Source of the DNA: Clostridia bacterium
Lineage (GTDB): Bacteria > Bacillota_A > Clostridia > Christensenellales > Aristaeellaceae
Direction: 5' to 3'
Assembly: GCA_017509065.1 (NCBI GenBank)
Contig: JAFWQM010000021.1
Span: forward strand, 1 to 47,315
DNA length: 47,315 nt
The translations under genes were made by a program, and so were the position numbers. Shown here piece after piece: positions 24,031-31,211 of the stretch. How positions within the stretch are numbered: position 1 is the first letter of the stretch; every line of letters begins with the position of its first letter. The notes beneath the pieces are model-generated. The model was given only the letters and a program-made list of their open reading frames with translations, was not told the origin of the DNA and did no database searches.

Positions 24031-25065
24031 ATGGATCAGGAACCTATTTTGTCCGTGCAGCATCTGAACGTGAAATTCTCCCTCCGCGGTAAGGTGCTCC
24101 ACGCTATCCGCGACGTGTCGCTGGATTTGTATAAGGGCGAGACCCTGGCCATCGTGGGCGAAAGCGGCTCCGGCAAATCGGTGCTGACGAAGACGTTTAT
24201 GGGCCTTATGGACGTGAACGGCTGGATCGACAGCGGCAGCATCTTCTACAACGGCCAGGATTTGGCGCAGTTCAAGACGGAAAAGGAATGGCTGACCATC
24301 CGGGGCCGGGAAATCGCCATGGTACTCCAGGACCCCATGACCAGCCTGAATCCCCTGAAAACCATCGGGATGCAGATCGAGGAGGCCATCGCCCTGCACC
24401 AGCACGTCACCGGCGCGGAAGCCCATAAGCGGGTGGTGGAAATTCTCTCCGACGTGGGCATCCCCGACCCCGAACGCCGCAGCAGGCAGTATCCCCACGA
24501 GTTTTCCGGCGGCATGCGCCAGCGCGTAGTTATTGCCATCGCCATCGCCTGCAAGCCGAAAATCCTCATCTGCGACGAACCTACCACCGCCCTGGACGTG
24601 ACCATCCAGGCGCAGATATTGCACCTGATCCGGGAACTGGTGCGCAAATATAACCTGACCACGGTGTACATCACCCATGACCTGGGTGTGGTCGCCAACG
24701 TGGCCGACCGGGTAGCGGTCATGTACGCCGGGGACATCGTGGAGATCGGCATGGCGCGGGAAGTGTTTTACGACGCGAAGCACCCCTACACCTGGGCGCT
24801 GCTGTCCTCCCTTCCCCAGCTTGGCATCAAGGGCGAAAAGCTGTTTTCCATCCAGGGCACGCCGCCCAGCCTGTTCCAGGAAATCAAGGGCGACGCCTTT
24901 GCCGCCCGCAATCCGCACGCCCTGAGAATCGACTATGAAAAACGGCCTCCCCTGTTCCAGGTCTCGCCCACTCACTTTGCCCGCACCTGGCTCCTGCATC
25001 CCGACGCGCCGCAGGTGGAGCCTCCTCCGGTGCTGCGCCGGCTCCGTCAGGAGGTGAGCTTATGA
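24031..25065 (+). CDS. oppD: Oligopeptide ABC transporter ATPase (OppD)
   Basis: Cytosolic ATPase of the peptide importer. The 344-residue protein has Walker A GESGSGKSV, the Q-loop MVLQDPMTSLNP, signature FSGGMRQR, Walker B ILICDEPTTALDVT and the H-loop YITHDLGVV. The OppD/DppD-type C-terminal extension (HPYTWALLSSLP, IQGTPPSLFQEIKGDAFAARNP) is present, but the usual Cys residues of the 4Fe-4S-like motif are not obvious there. It overlaps oppF by four bases. Confidence 0.94.
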   Translation: MDQEPILSVQHLNVKFSLRGKVLHAIRDVSLDLYKGETLAIVGESGSGKSVLTKTFMGLMDVNGWIDSGSIFYNGQDLAQFKTEKEWLTIRGREIAMVLQDPMTSLNPLKTIGMQIEEAIALHQHVTGAEAHKRVVEILSDVGIPDPERRSRQYPHEFSGGMRQRVVIAIAIACKPKILICDEPTTALDVTIQAQILHLIRELVRKYNLTTVYITHDLGVVANVADRVAVMYAGDIVEIGMAREVFYDAKHPYTWALLSSLPQLGIKGEKLFSIQGTPPSLFQEIKGDAFAARNPHALRIDYEKRPPLFQVSPTHFARTWLLHPDAPQVEPPPVLRRLRQEVSL

Positions 25066-26003
25066 GCGAACAGAGAGAACCGCTGCTGTCCGTGCGGGAT
25101 TTGAAGGTGGACTTCGGTTCCCGCCGCCATCCCTTCCACGCGGTGAAAGGCGTCAGCTTCGATATTTATCCCGGCGAAACCTTCGGCCTGGTGGGCGAGT
25201 CCGGCAGCGGCAAAACCACCATCGGCCGCGCCATCATCCGTATTTATGAAACCGCCGGGGGCGAGGTCATTTTCAAGGGGCAGAAGATCAACGGCAAAAT
25301 CAGCAAGGAGCTGGACCGGGAAATCACCCGCAAGATTCAGATGATCTTCCAGGACCCCATGGCATCCCTGAACGAGCGGGCGAAGGTGGACTACATCGTG
25401 TCCGAAGGCCTGTACAACAGTCACAAAGGCCTGAGCCCTGAAAAACGCCGGGAAATGGTACACCAGGCGCTCATGGACGTGGGCCTGCTGCCCGAGTTCG
25501 CCAGCCGCTTCCCGCATGAGTTTTCCGGCGGCCAGCGCCAGCGCATCGGCATCGCGCGCGCTTTGATTATGCAGCCGGAATTCATCGTGGCCGACGAGCC
25601 CATCTCCGCCCTGGACGTGAGCATCCGCGCCCAGGTGCTGAACCTGCTGGCCGACCTGCAGAAAGAGCGCGGCCTCACTTACCTGTTCATCTCCCACGAT
25701 CTTTCCGTGATGCGCTTCATCTGCGACCGCATCGCCGTCATCCACAAGGGCCTGCTCGTGGAGCTGGCTGACACGGAAACCCTGTTCCGCCATCCCCTGC
25801 ACGCTTACACGAAGGCCCTGCTTTCCGCCGTACCCGTGCCCTCGCCCGATCTGAAACAGGAGGGGCCGCCGCTGATCTATGACGAATCCATCCACGATTA
25901 CAGCGCCGATGCGCCGGTATGGTGCGAAATCGAGCCGCAGCATTTCGTTCTCGGCAACCAAAAAGAACTGAATGAATTCAGGGAAACACTGAAAGAATCG
26001 TAA
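25062..26003 (+). CDS. oppF: Oligopeptide ABC transporter ATPase (OppF)
   Basis: Second ATPase, pairing with OppD. The 313-residue protein has Walker A GESGSGKTT, MIFQDPMASLNERAKV (Q-loop), FSGGQRQR (signature), FIVADEPISALDVS (Walker B) and LFISHDLSVM (H-loop). The C-terminal HPYTKALL-type segment reads HPLHAYTKALLSAVPVP, as expected for OppF/DppF. It is the last gene of the importer operon and ends just before a strong hairpin shared with the convergent surface-protein gene. Confidence 0.94.
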   Translation: MSEQREPLLSVRDLKVDFGSRRHPFHAVKGVSFDIYPGETFGLVGESGSGKTTIGRAIIRIYETAGGEVIFKGQKINGKISKELDREITRKIQMIFQDPMASLNERAKVDYIVSEGLYNSHKGLSPEKRREMVHQALMDVGLLPEFASRFPHEFSGGQRQRIGIARALIMQPEFIVADEPISALDVSIRAQVLNLLADLQKERGLTYLFISHDLSVMRFICDRIAVIHKGLLVELADTETLFRHPLHAYTKALLSAVPVPSPDLKQEGPPLIYDESIHDYSADAPVWCEIEPQHFVLGNQKELNEFRETLKES

Positions 26004-26006
26004 CAG

Positions 26007-26038
26007 AAAGCGCTGCCCCGGCGATGGGACAGCGCTTT
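26007..26038. terminator. Hairpin between convergent genes
   Basis: AAAGCGCTG (26007-26015) pairs with CAGCGCTTT (26030-26038), extended inward by CCC/GGG with one mismatch. It starts four bases after the oppF stop and ends 18 bases before the stop of the convergent surface-protein gene. T-tracts are short on both strands, so it may act bidirectionally but imperfectly. Confidence 0.6.
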
Positions 26039-26055
26039 GCTGTATGGCTTATTGT

Positions 26056-28527
26056 TTATTTCACGGTCAGTGTAACGACGATGGATTCGACGCTTCCGAC
26101 GGCGTTCGTCACCACGCACTTGTATTTGTATCCGTTGTGACGAGCGGCGACGGTCAGGGTGTAGGTCGCCGACGTGCCGTTATTTGATACTTTGTTCCAG
26201 GTGTTTTCGCCCGGCTTCTGGTAGTACCACTGATAGCTCGTCGCGCCGTTAGCATAGATTTTAAAAGTAGCTTTGCTGCCCGCTGCTACGGTAACATTGG
26301 CGGGCTGCTCTGTGATAACGGGTTTCAGGTTCACCGTCAGCGTGACAGTATTCGACCACACATACCCCGCGCTGTTGGATACTTTGACGCGGTACTTGTA
26401 GCCGTTGTGCCGCGCCGCTGTGGTCAGCGTATAGGTTGCCGAGGTGCCGTTATTGCTCACTGCGGTCCAGGTGGAATCATTCGGCTTCTGGTAATGCCAC
26501 TGATACCCGGTTGCGCCCGTGGCGACGACCTTGAACGTCGCATTAGCGCCTTCGTTTACTGTCTTGTTCGTGGGCTGTGTAGTGATGGTGGGCTTCGTGG
26601 CGGTTGTCACCGTCAGCGTGACCACGTTTGACCAGACATATCCCGCGCTGTTGGATACCTTGACCTTATACTTATAACCATTGTGCCGCGCCGCTGTGGT
26701 CAGCGTATAGGTTGCCGAGGTGCCGTTATTGCTCACTGCGGTCCAGGTGGAATCGTTCGGCTTCTGGTAATGCCACTGATAGGTGTCGGCATTTGTGGCA
26801 ACCACCTTGAACGTAGCTTTCGCGCCTTCATTCACATTCTGGTTCGTGGGTTGTGTAGTGATGGTGGGCTTCGTGGCGGTTGTCACTGTCAGCGTTACGT
26901 CATTCGACCAGACTGAACCTGCACTGTTGGAAACCTTGACGTGATATTTGTATCCATTGTGACGCGCCGCCGTCGTCAGTGAATATGTGGCGCTGGTACC
27001 GTTATTGCTCACCGCGTTCCAGGTGGAATCATTCGGCTTCAGGTAGTACCACTGATAGGTATCCGCGTTTGTGGCTACCACCTTGAACGTGGCTTTTGCT
27101 CCTTCGTTCACTTTCTGGTTCGTGGGCTGTGTGGTGATGACAGGTTTGAGATTTACCGTCAAAGTCACGATGTTCGAGTACACATACCCCGCGCTGTTGG
27201 ATACCTTGACCCGATACTTGTAGCCGTTGTGCCGCGCTTCTGTCGTCAGGGTATAAGTGGCGGATGTGCCGCCGTTGCTCGCCGCGTACCATGTTGAGTT
27301 ATCAGGTTTCCGGTAATACCACTGATAGCCCGTCGCGCCGGTGGCGACTACTTTGAACGTTGCTTTCGCGCCTTCGTTTACCGTCTTGTTGGTGGGCTGG
27401 GTGGTGATGGTGGGTTTTGCATCCAACAGTATCACGTTGATATTATTTGCTTCGGCATATTGCTGAGCTGTTGAACCGGCATAACAGGAAATGGTCAGGT
27501 TGCTGCTACAACCGTAGAACGCAGAACTGCCAATGCTGGTAACACTATTTGGGATTGTTACGCTCATCAGGCGGCTGCACCCAGAGAAAGCCTCATTGCC
27601 TATGTTGGTGACACTATTTGGGATCGTCATACTCGTCAAGCTTTCACAAATTCTGAAAGCATTAACGCCAATGCTGGTGACGCTGTTCGGAATCGTTACA
27701 TTCGTCAAGCTTTTGCAAGACCTGAAAGCACCTTCGCCAATACTGGTAACATTGTTACCGATCATCAAACTCGTCAGGCTGGTGCACCCAGAAAAAGCGT
27801 AATAGCTAATGCTGGTAACGCCATTGCCGATTTTCACGCTCGTCAGGTCGTCGCAACTTTCAAAAGCACTCCTTCCAATACTTGTGACGCTGTCGGGGAT
27901 CGTCAAGCTCGTCACGCTGTGGCACATGTGGAAAGCATAATTGCCAATGATTTTGACGCTGTTCGGGATTGTCATTCTTGTCAGGCTGGTGCAATAATTG
28001 AAAGCACCCTCGCCAATACTGGTGACGCTGTTGCCGATCGTCAAGCTCGTCAGGCTTTGGCACCCAGAGAAAGCGTTTTTGCTAATGCTGGTGACGCCGT
28101 CCGGGATTCTCGCGCTCGTCAGGCTGGTGCAGTTATAGAAAGCACCCTCGCCAATGCTGGTGACGCTGTCCGGGATCGTCGCGCTCGTCAAGCTATTGCA
28201 GTAAGAGAAAGCTTGATATCCAATTTTAGTGACGCTGTTCGGGATCGTCGCGTTCATCAGGCTCCTGCATTCATGGAAAGCTTCCTGACCTATGCTTGTG
28301 ACACCTTGCACAATAGTGACCTTCTTGATAGAGGTACCCCACGGCGCTCTATTATTGGTGTCATAATCAGTCATTGTCCCCGACCCGGAAATGGTCAGCA
28401 CGCCGCTGTCCGTGAGCGTCCAAGTAAGGCTGTTTCCGCAAGCGCCGCTGGTATCCGCGCCCGCTATCAGCGGCAGCGCTAAGGCGATGAGAACCAGCAA
28501 GGCCAGAACCAGATACCGTTTTTTCAT
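26056..28527 (-). CDS. Secreted BspA-type LRR and Ig-like repeat protein
   Basis: Large extracellular protein, probably adhesive or surface-displayed. Signal peptide MKKRYLVLALLVLIALALPLIAGA (start ATG 28527, AGGAGG seven bases upstream) gives 823 residues. About residues 50-365 are BspA-like LRR_5 repeats of 23 residues (for example IPNSVTSIGEGAFYNCTSL). From about 370 to the end come five Ig-like domains of about 90 residues, each opening with KPTITTQPTN and ending with YKYRVKVSNSAG..WSN.VTLTV. There is no LPXTG motif, transmembrane tail or SLH domain, so anchoring is unexplained. The Ig repeats are near-identical in DNA, implying recent duplication or gene conversion. A ligand cannot be inferred. 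Confidence 0.85.
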   Translation of the reverse strand: MKKRYLVLALLVLIALALPLIAGADTSGACGNSLTWTLTDSGVLTISGSGTMTDYDTNNRAPWGTSIKKVTIVQGVTSIGQEAFHECRSLMNATIPNSVTKIGYQAFSYCNSLTSATIPDSVTSIGEGAFYNCTSLTSARIPDGVTSISKNAFSGCQSLTSLTIGNSVTSIGEGAFNYCTSLTRMTIPNSVKIIGNYAFHMCHSVTSLTIPDSVTSIGRSAFESCDDLTSVKIGNGVTSISYYAFSGCTSLTSLMIGNNVTSIGEGAFRSCKSLTNVTIPNSVTSIGVNAFRICESLTSMTIPNSVTNIGNEAFSGCSRLMSVTIPNSVTSIGSSAFYGCSSNLTISCYAGSTAQQYAEANNINVILLDAKPTITTQPTNKTVNEGAKATFKVVATGATGYQWYYRKPDNSTWYAASNGGTSATYTLTTEARHNGYKYRVKVSNSAGYVYSNIVTLTVNLKPVITTQPTNQKVNEGAKATFKVVATNADTYQWYYLKPNDSTWNAVSNNGTSATYSLTTAARHNGYKYHVKVSNSAGSVWSNDVTLTVTTATKPTITTQPTNQNVNEGAKATFKVVATNADTYQWHYQKPNDSTWTAVSNNGTSATYTLTTAARHNGYKYKVKVSNSAGYVWSNVVTLTVTTATKPTITTQPTNKTVNEGANATFKVVATGATGYQWHYQKPNDSTWTAVSNNGTSATYTLTTAARHNGYKYRVKVSNSAGYVWSNTVTLTVNLKPVITEQPANVTVAAGSKATFKIYANGATSYQWYYQKPGENTWNKVSNNGTSATYTLTVAARHNGYKYKCVVTNAVGSVESIVVTLTVK
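26060..27420 (-). repeat. Five tandem Ig-domain repeats in DNA
   Basis: Five units of about 270 bp encode the Ig-like domains of the surface protein. The second, third and fourth units (roughly 26340-27150) share long identical stretches at DNA level, for instance around 26400-26470 and 26680-26750. Copy-number variation between strains is likely. Confidence 0.75.
27430..28340 (-). repeat. 69-bp periodic LRR coding repeat
   Basis: About 13 degenerate 69-bp units code for the 23-residue BspA leucine-rich repeats. Each contains a variant of CAATACTGGTGACGCTGTT on the plus strand. This is a protein repeat, not a CRISPR array. Confidence 0.75.
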
Positions 28528-28582
28528 AGGTATTCCTCCTTTGGCAAACAACGGAATAAATTGAGATATTTTTACAGTTTCA

Positions 28583-28611
28583 ATCCTATCACATTCGCCT
28601 CGGAAATGCAA
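28583..28611 (-). promoter_or_regulatory. Candidate promoter of the LRR/Ig gene
   Basis: On the minus strand TTGCAT (28606-28611) and TAGGAT (28583-28588) are 17 bp apart, about 55 bases before the start codon at 28527. The match to consensus is moderate. Confidence 0.4.
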
Positions 28612-28646
28612 GAAAAACCAAAGAACAGGGCAGGGCGAACAGATCC

Positions 28647-29165
28647 CTATTTCTTATTCCTTTTTACTTCATCCATCTCCGCGATCAGTTCTTCGAGCGG
28701 ATGATACGCACCGCCCCACCATTCAAAAACGTGCATTCCTTCTTCTTCGAGCACGGATTCCTTCAGCGTCATCCGGATGCCAAGCTGTTTCAGCAGCCCT
28801 TCACGGTCCACCGCCTGATAATCGAACGGCAGCAGCTTGCAGAATTCTTTATAGGAAACGCCGCATACGACCTGATGCACGCCAAGCGACGCGATGGCGC
28901 CAAGGCATCTTTCGCAGGGTGCGCAGCTGGTATACAGCGTGGATTTTTCCATGATTTCATCAGAATACTTATTGGCGCATTTGTGCACAAGATTAAACTC
29001 CGCGTGGCCGAAGGTTCCCTTGCCGTAGTCGGCGGTATTCTCTGCTTCCTCCAGGATTTTTCCGTCGTATACAAGCACGGCGCCAAAGGTGTCATGTCCT
29101 TTCTTTCCGGCGCTGACAGCCAGTTCATAGCATCTTTTCATGTATTTTTCATGATTGTCCGCCAT
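28647..29165 (-). CDS. Nucleoside/cytidine deaminase-fold protein
   Basis: Zinc-dependent deaminase of the CDA/TadA/guanine-deaminase fold; substrate uncertain. From ATG 29165 (GGAGG seven bases upstream; an ATG at 29168 is also possible) it has 172 residues. It contains the zinc and proton-shuttle motif HAE (His54-Ala55-Glu56) and the second motif SCAPCERC (Cys81, Cys84). The body resembles small nucleoside deaminases such as guanine or blasticidin-type deaminases more than tRNA deaminase TadA, which has a different C terminus. It begins five bases after the CHAP-domain gene, so they are likely cotranscribed. Confidence 0.82.
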   Translation of the reverse strand: MADNHEKYMKRCYELAVSAGKKGHDTFGAVLVYDGKILEEAENTADYGKGTFGHAEFNLVHKCANKYSDEIMEKSTLYTSCAPCERCLGAIASLGVHQVVCGVSYKEFCKLLPFDYQAVDREGLLKQLGIRMTLKESVLEEEGMHVFEWWGGAYHPLEELIAEMDEVKRNKK

Positions 29166-29169
29166 CATA

Positions 29170-29718
29170 TCACCTCCGCAAATCCGAATATGATCCCCCT
29201 GCTCCGTATTGGTATCCGTCCGGAATGCGAATATAAGCCCGGATATGCTCGTCAATTGCCCGTTCGACGATGCCGGATACGTTGTTCACATTTCCTTCCG
29301 CGGCAAGAATCGTATGCTCCCGTTTCTCCAGAATGATCCCGATATGGTCATGCGCTTTGTTCTCGAAAACCCTGTCGTAAATGACAATGTCTCCCGCTTC
29401 CGGCACAAAACCCTCTGTTCCCTGATGGTATTCGATCCGCGGATCGCCAATGGCAAACTCCTCCCAGCCGAGGCAGCCTGCCAGATGACAGGTTTTGCAT
29501 GCTTCGGGCCTGTACGGAATCCCGAAGCCCGCTTCCCTGCAGCAATAATAGACAAACGCGGCGCACCATAACCCGTCCGCTTCCGTGACGCTCCATGTTG
29601 GAAACAACCGCACAATCGGCGCAAGATTGGACGCAAGCCCATCCACCGCTCCGTGAAACGGAACCAGCGCCTTATCCTTCGCAATTTTGGCCAGATATTC
29701 TCTCGTTGCTTTTTTCAT
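29170..29718 (-). CDS. CHAP-domain (NlpC/P60-like) putative amidase
   Basis: The 182-residue protein has a CHAP-type cysteine hydrolase layout: Cys52 in GLWCAAFVYYCC, GFVPEAGDIVIYDR, and His125 in AHDHIGIILE, followed by ILAAEGNVNNVSGIVERAI. CHAP domains usually cleave peptidoglycan peptides or glutathionylspermidine-like amides. There is no signal peptide or membrane segment, so it may act in the cytosol or be released by another route. The start at ATG 29718 has only a weak ribosome site; the frame upstream (to 30015) overlaps the membrane-protein gene and does not look real. Confidence 0.72.
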   Translation of the reverse strand: MKKATREYLAKIAKDKALVPFHGAVDGLASNLAPIVRLFPTWSVTEADGLWCAAFVYYCCREAGFGIPYRPEACKTCHLAGCLGWEEFAIGDPRIEYHQGTEGFVPEAGDIVIYDRVFENKAHDHIGIILEKREHTILAAEGNVNNVSGIVERAIDEHIRAYIRIPDGYQYGAGGSYSDLRR

Positions 29719-29756
29719 ATCATACGCTCTCGCTTCCACAAAGAAAACTAACTGAT

Positions 29757-30410
29757 TTACAAAACAAACATCAGCCAAATAATCGGATATGCTTTCCTGA
29801 TATCCCGGTTGACCAGCAGGTATACACACCCGAAGGCCAGTGCGGAGATCATGGTCCCGATGCCCGTTGCGCTGCCCTTGGTGAAGAAATGGGCAATCCC
29901 CCAAGTCACAGCGGCCATCAAGCCCCCGTACGGGATGTGCCGGTTGTGAAACCATTTTTCGCAGGCTTCCTGGCCGAACACGATGATCAGCAGGACAAGC
30001 GCGACCTCGAAGCAATAGTAGATATACTGGAAGATAAACTTAAGCGGCCCGTTCGCGTTGAATTCCCGGACGACCTTGCTTCCGTTCCAGTCCCACCAGG
30101 AATAAATTAGGCTGGCAATCACCAGAACGGCAATGACACCCCACTGCCACGCGGCGGGCTTGTCCTTCTTTTCAAACAGATCAAAGCCATACCGCTTCCG
30201 GGCAAAACGGATGATGCATAAGCTCATCAAGCCCCAGACAGCGCAGGTAATGATCCAGTGAGAAATGTTCTGGTAATCCGTCCAGGACTGCATGGGAGCA
30301 CGGTACAAAAGCGGCTCCAGGAAAAAAGCAAGCACAACTTCCAATCCAAGACCTGCAAAGGCCAGCATGGCTAAGATCAGATACTTCAATCCGGTTGGCT
30401 TTTTCATCAT
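29757..30410 (-). CDS. CPBP-like integral membrane protein
   Basis: A 217-residue membrane protein with about six hydrophobic helices. The segment FGQEACEKWFHNRHIPYGGLMAAVTWGIAHFF recalls the CPBP (Abi/CAAX-like) glutamic protease family. Motif 1, normally EExxxR, is QEACEK here, while the His of motif 2 (WGIAHFF) is kept. It may be a divergent or inactive member. ATG 30410 has GAGG seven bases upstream; an in-frame TTG lies at 30422. Function unknown; CPBP proteins have been linked to peptide maturation or self-immunity. Confidence 0.6.
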   Translation of the reverse strand: MMKKPTGLKYLILAMLAFAGLGLEVVLAFFLEPLLYRAPMQSWTDYQNISHWIITCAVWGLMSLCIIRFARKRYGFDLFEKKDKPAAWQWGVIAVLVIASLIYSWWDWNGSKVVREFNANGPLKFIFQYIYYCFEVALVLLIIVFGQEACEKWFHNRHIPYGGLMAAVTWGIAHFFTKGSATGIGTMISALAFGCVYLLVNRDIRKAYPIIWLMFVL

Positions 30411-30439
30411 AAATTTCCTCAAATCTCAATGTGGCGGTA

Positions 30440-30787
30440 TTACACTGTTTGTTTTTTACAGGTATAGCCGCAGTACGTAATGCAGTCTTCACCGAATGTG
30501 AGCTTGAGCATACCGGCTTTCCGGCCGAACTCGTTCTCGCCTGTGGGATAGAGCCTGAATTTCAGTTCATCGCCGTCGTCGTCGATGGCTTTGGCGTGCA
30601 GCTCGCCGTCCTTCATGTAAATCTCGTCCACGATAAATTCGTCGTCATCGGGATGCTCGTACTTGCCGCACCAGCTTTCCCACTTCGATTGATCCGGGTT
30701 TTTGATCGCTACATCCTCGATGCTTTGGATGGGCTTCGGTTCTTTGCCCTTCGCAATCTCACGCAGGCCGTTGAAGAAGCCGTATCA
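30440..30787 (-). pseudogene. 3' remnant of a serine hydrolase gene
   Basis: One frame is open for about 113 codons but is closed on its 5' side by TGA just before 30787 and has no credible start. It reads GFFNGLREIAKGKEPKPIQS, then ESWCGKYEHPDDDEFIVDEI, then KFRLYPTGENEFGR and ITYCGYTCKK. This resembles the C-terminal tail of beta-lactamase-like (class C/PBP4-type) serine hydrolases, where an IAxGKEPKP linker leads to a small beta domain. The catalytic domain is absent. I read it as a 5'-truncated fragment; a short protein from the GTG near 30631 is possible but unlikely. Confidence 0.6.
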
Positions 30788-31014
30788 TCCTTTCTTTTCA
30801 GCGCATTCAAAAAATGTGTCTGACAACAGCGAAATTCTTCAGCAGAATGATCCATTCTCATTCTGGAATGGTATTCGCGGAAAAAACGTCCAGACACCAA
30901 TAGAGAGAGTTTTCAACGTCCCAGGCTTCGCGCGGCATTCGGATACTCCATTACATGCGCCAGCGAAGAAATATATATATATAGCTATAGCAATCCGCAA
31001 AAAACAGTAATCAC

Positions 31015-31143
31015 GCAGCTTTCAGATTCCTCCGCTGCGGTCGGGATGACAAAGTCAGCTGCATTATCTAAAAAATGGTACGCAACTCGCGGCTATTTCC
31101 GATGCACTCCCGTTGTCATCCCGACCAAAGTGAAGGAATCTGC
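31015..31143. repeat. Inverted pair of a dispersed intergenic repeat
   Basis: Left arm 31023-31052 and right arm 31113-31142 are inverted copies. TTGTCATCCCGACC and AGGAATCTG match exactly, around a variable seven-base middle (GCAGCGG versus AAAGTGA). The 60 bases between show no gene. Elements of this TCATCCCGA...AGGAATCTG type are widespread intergenic repeats. The pair occupies the 424-base gap (30788-31211) between the pseudogene and the GH65 gene; the rest of that gap shows only an AT repeat near 30971. Confidence 0.7.
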
Positions 31144-31211
31144 GTGTTGGCTGCTATGTTGCCAATTTTGCAGATTGTGATAAGATTTCCCCTTTAGCTA
31201 CTCTTCGCTTT

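Noticed and set aside
27430..28340. Regular 69-bp repeats resembling a CRISPR array
   Set aside because: The repeats are in frame, encode BspA leucine-rich repeats and have no unique spacers or cas genes.
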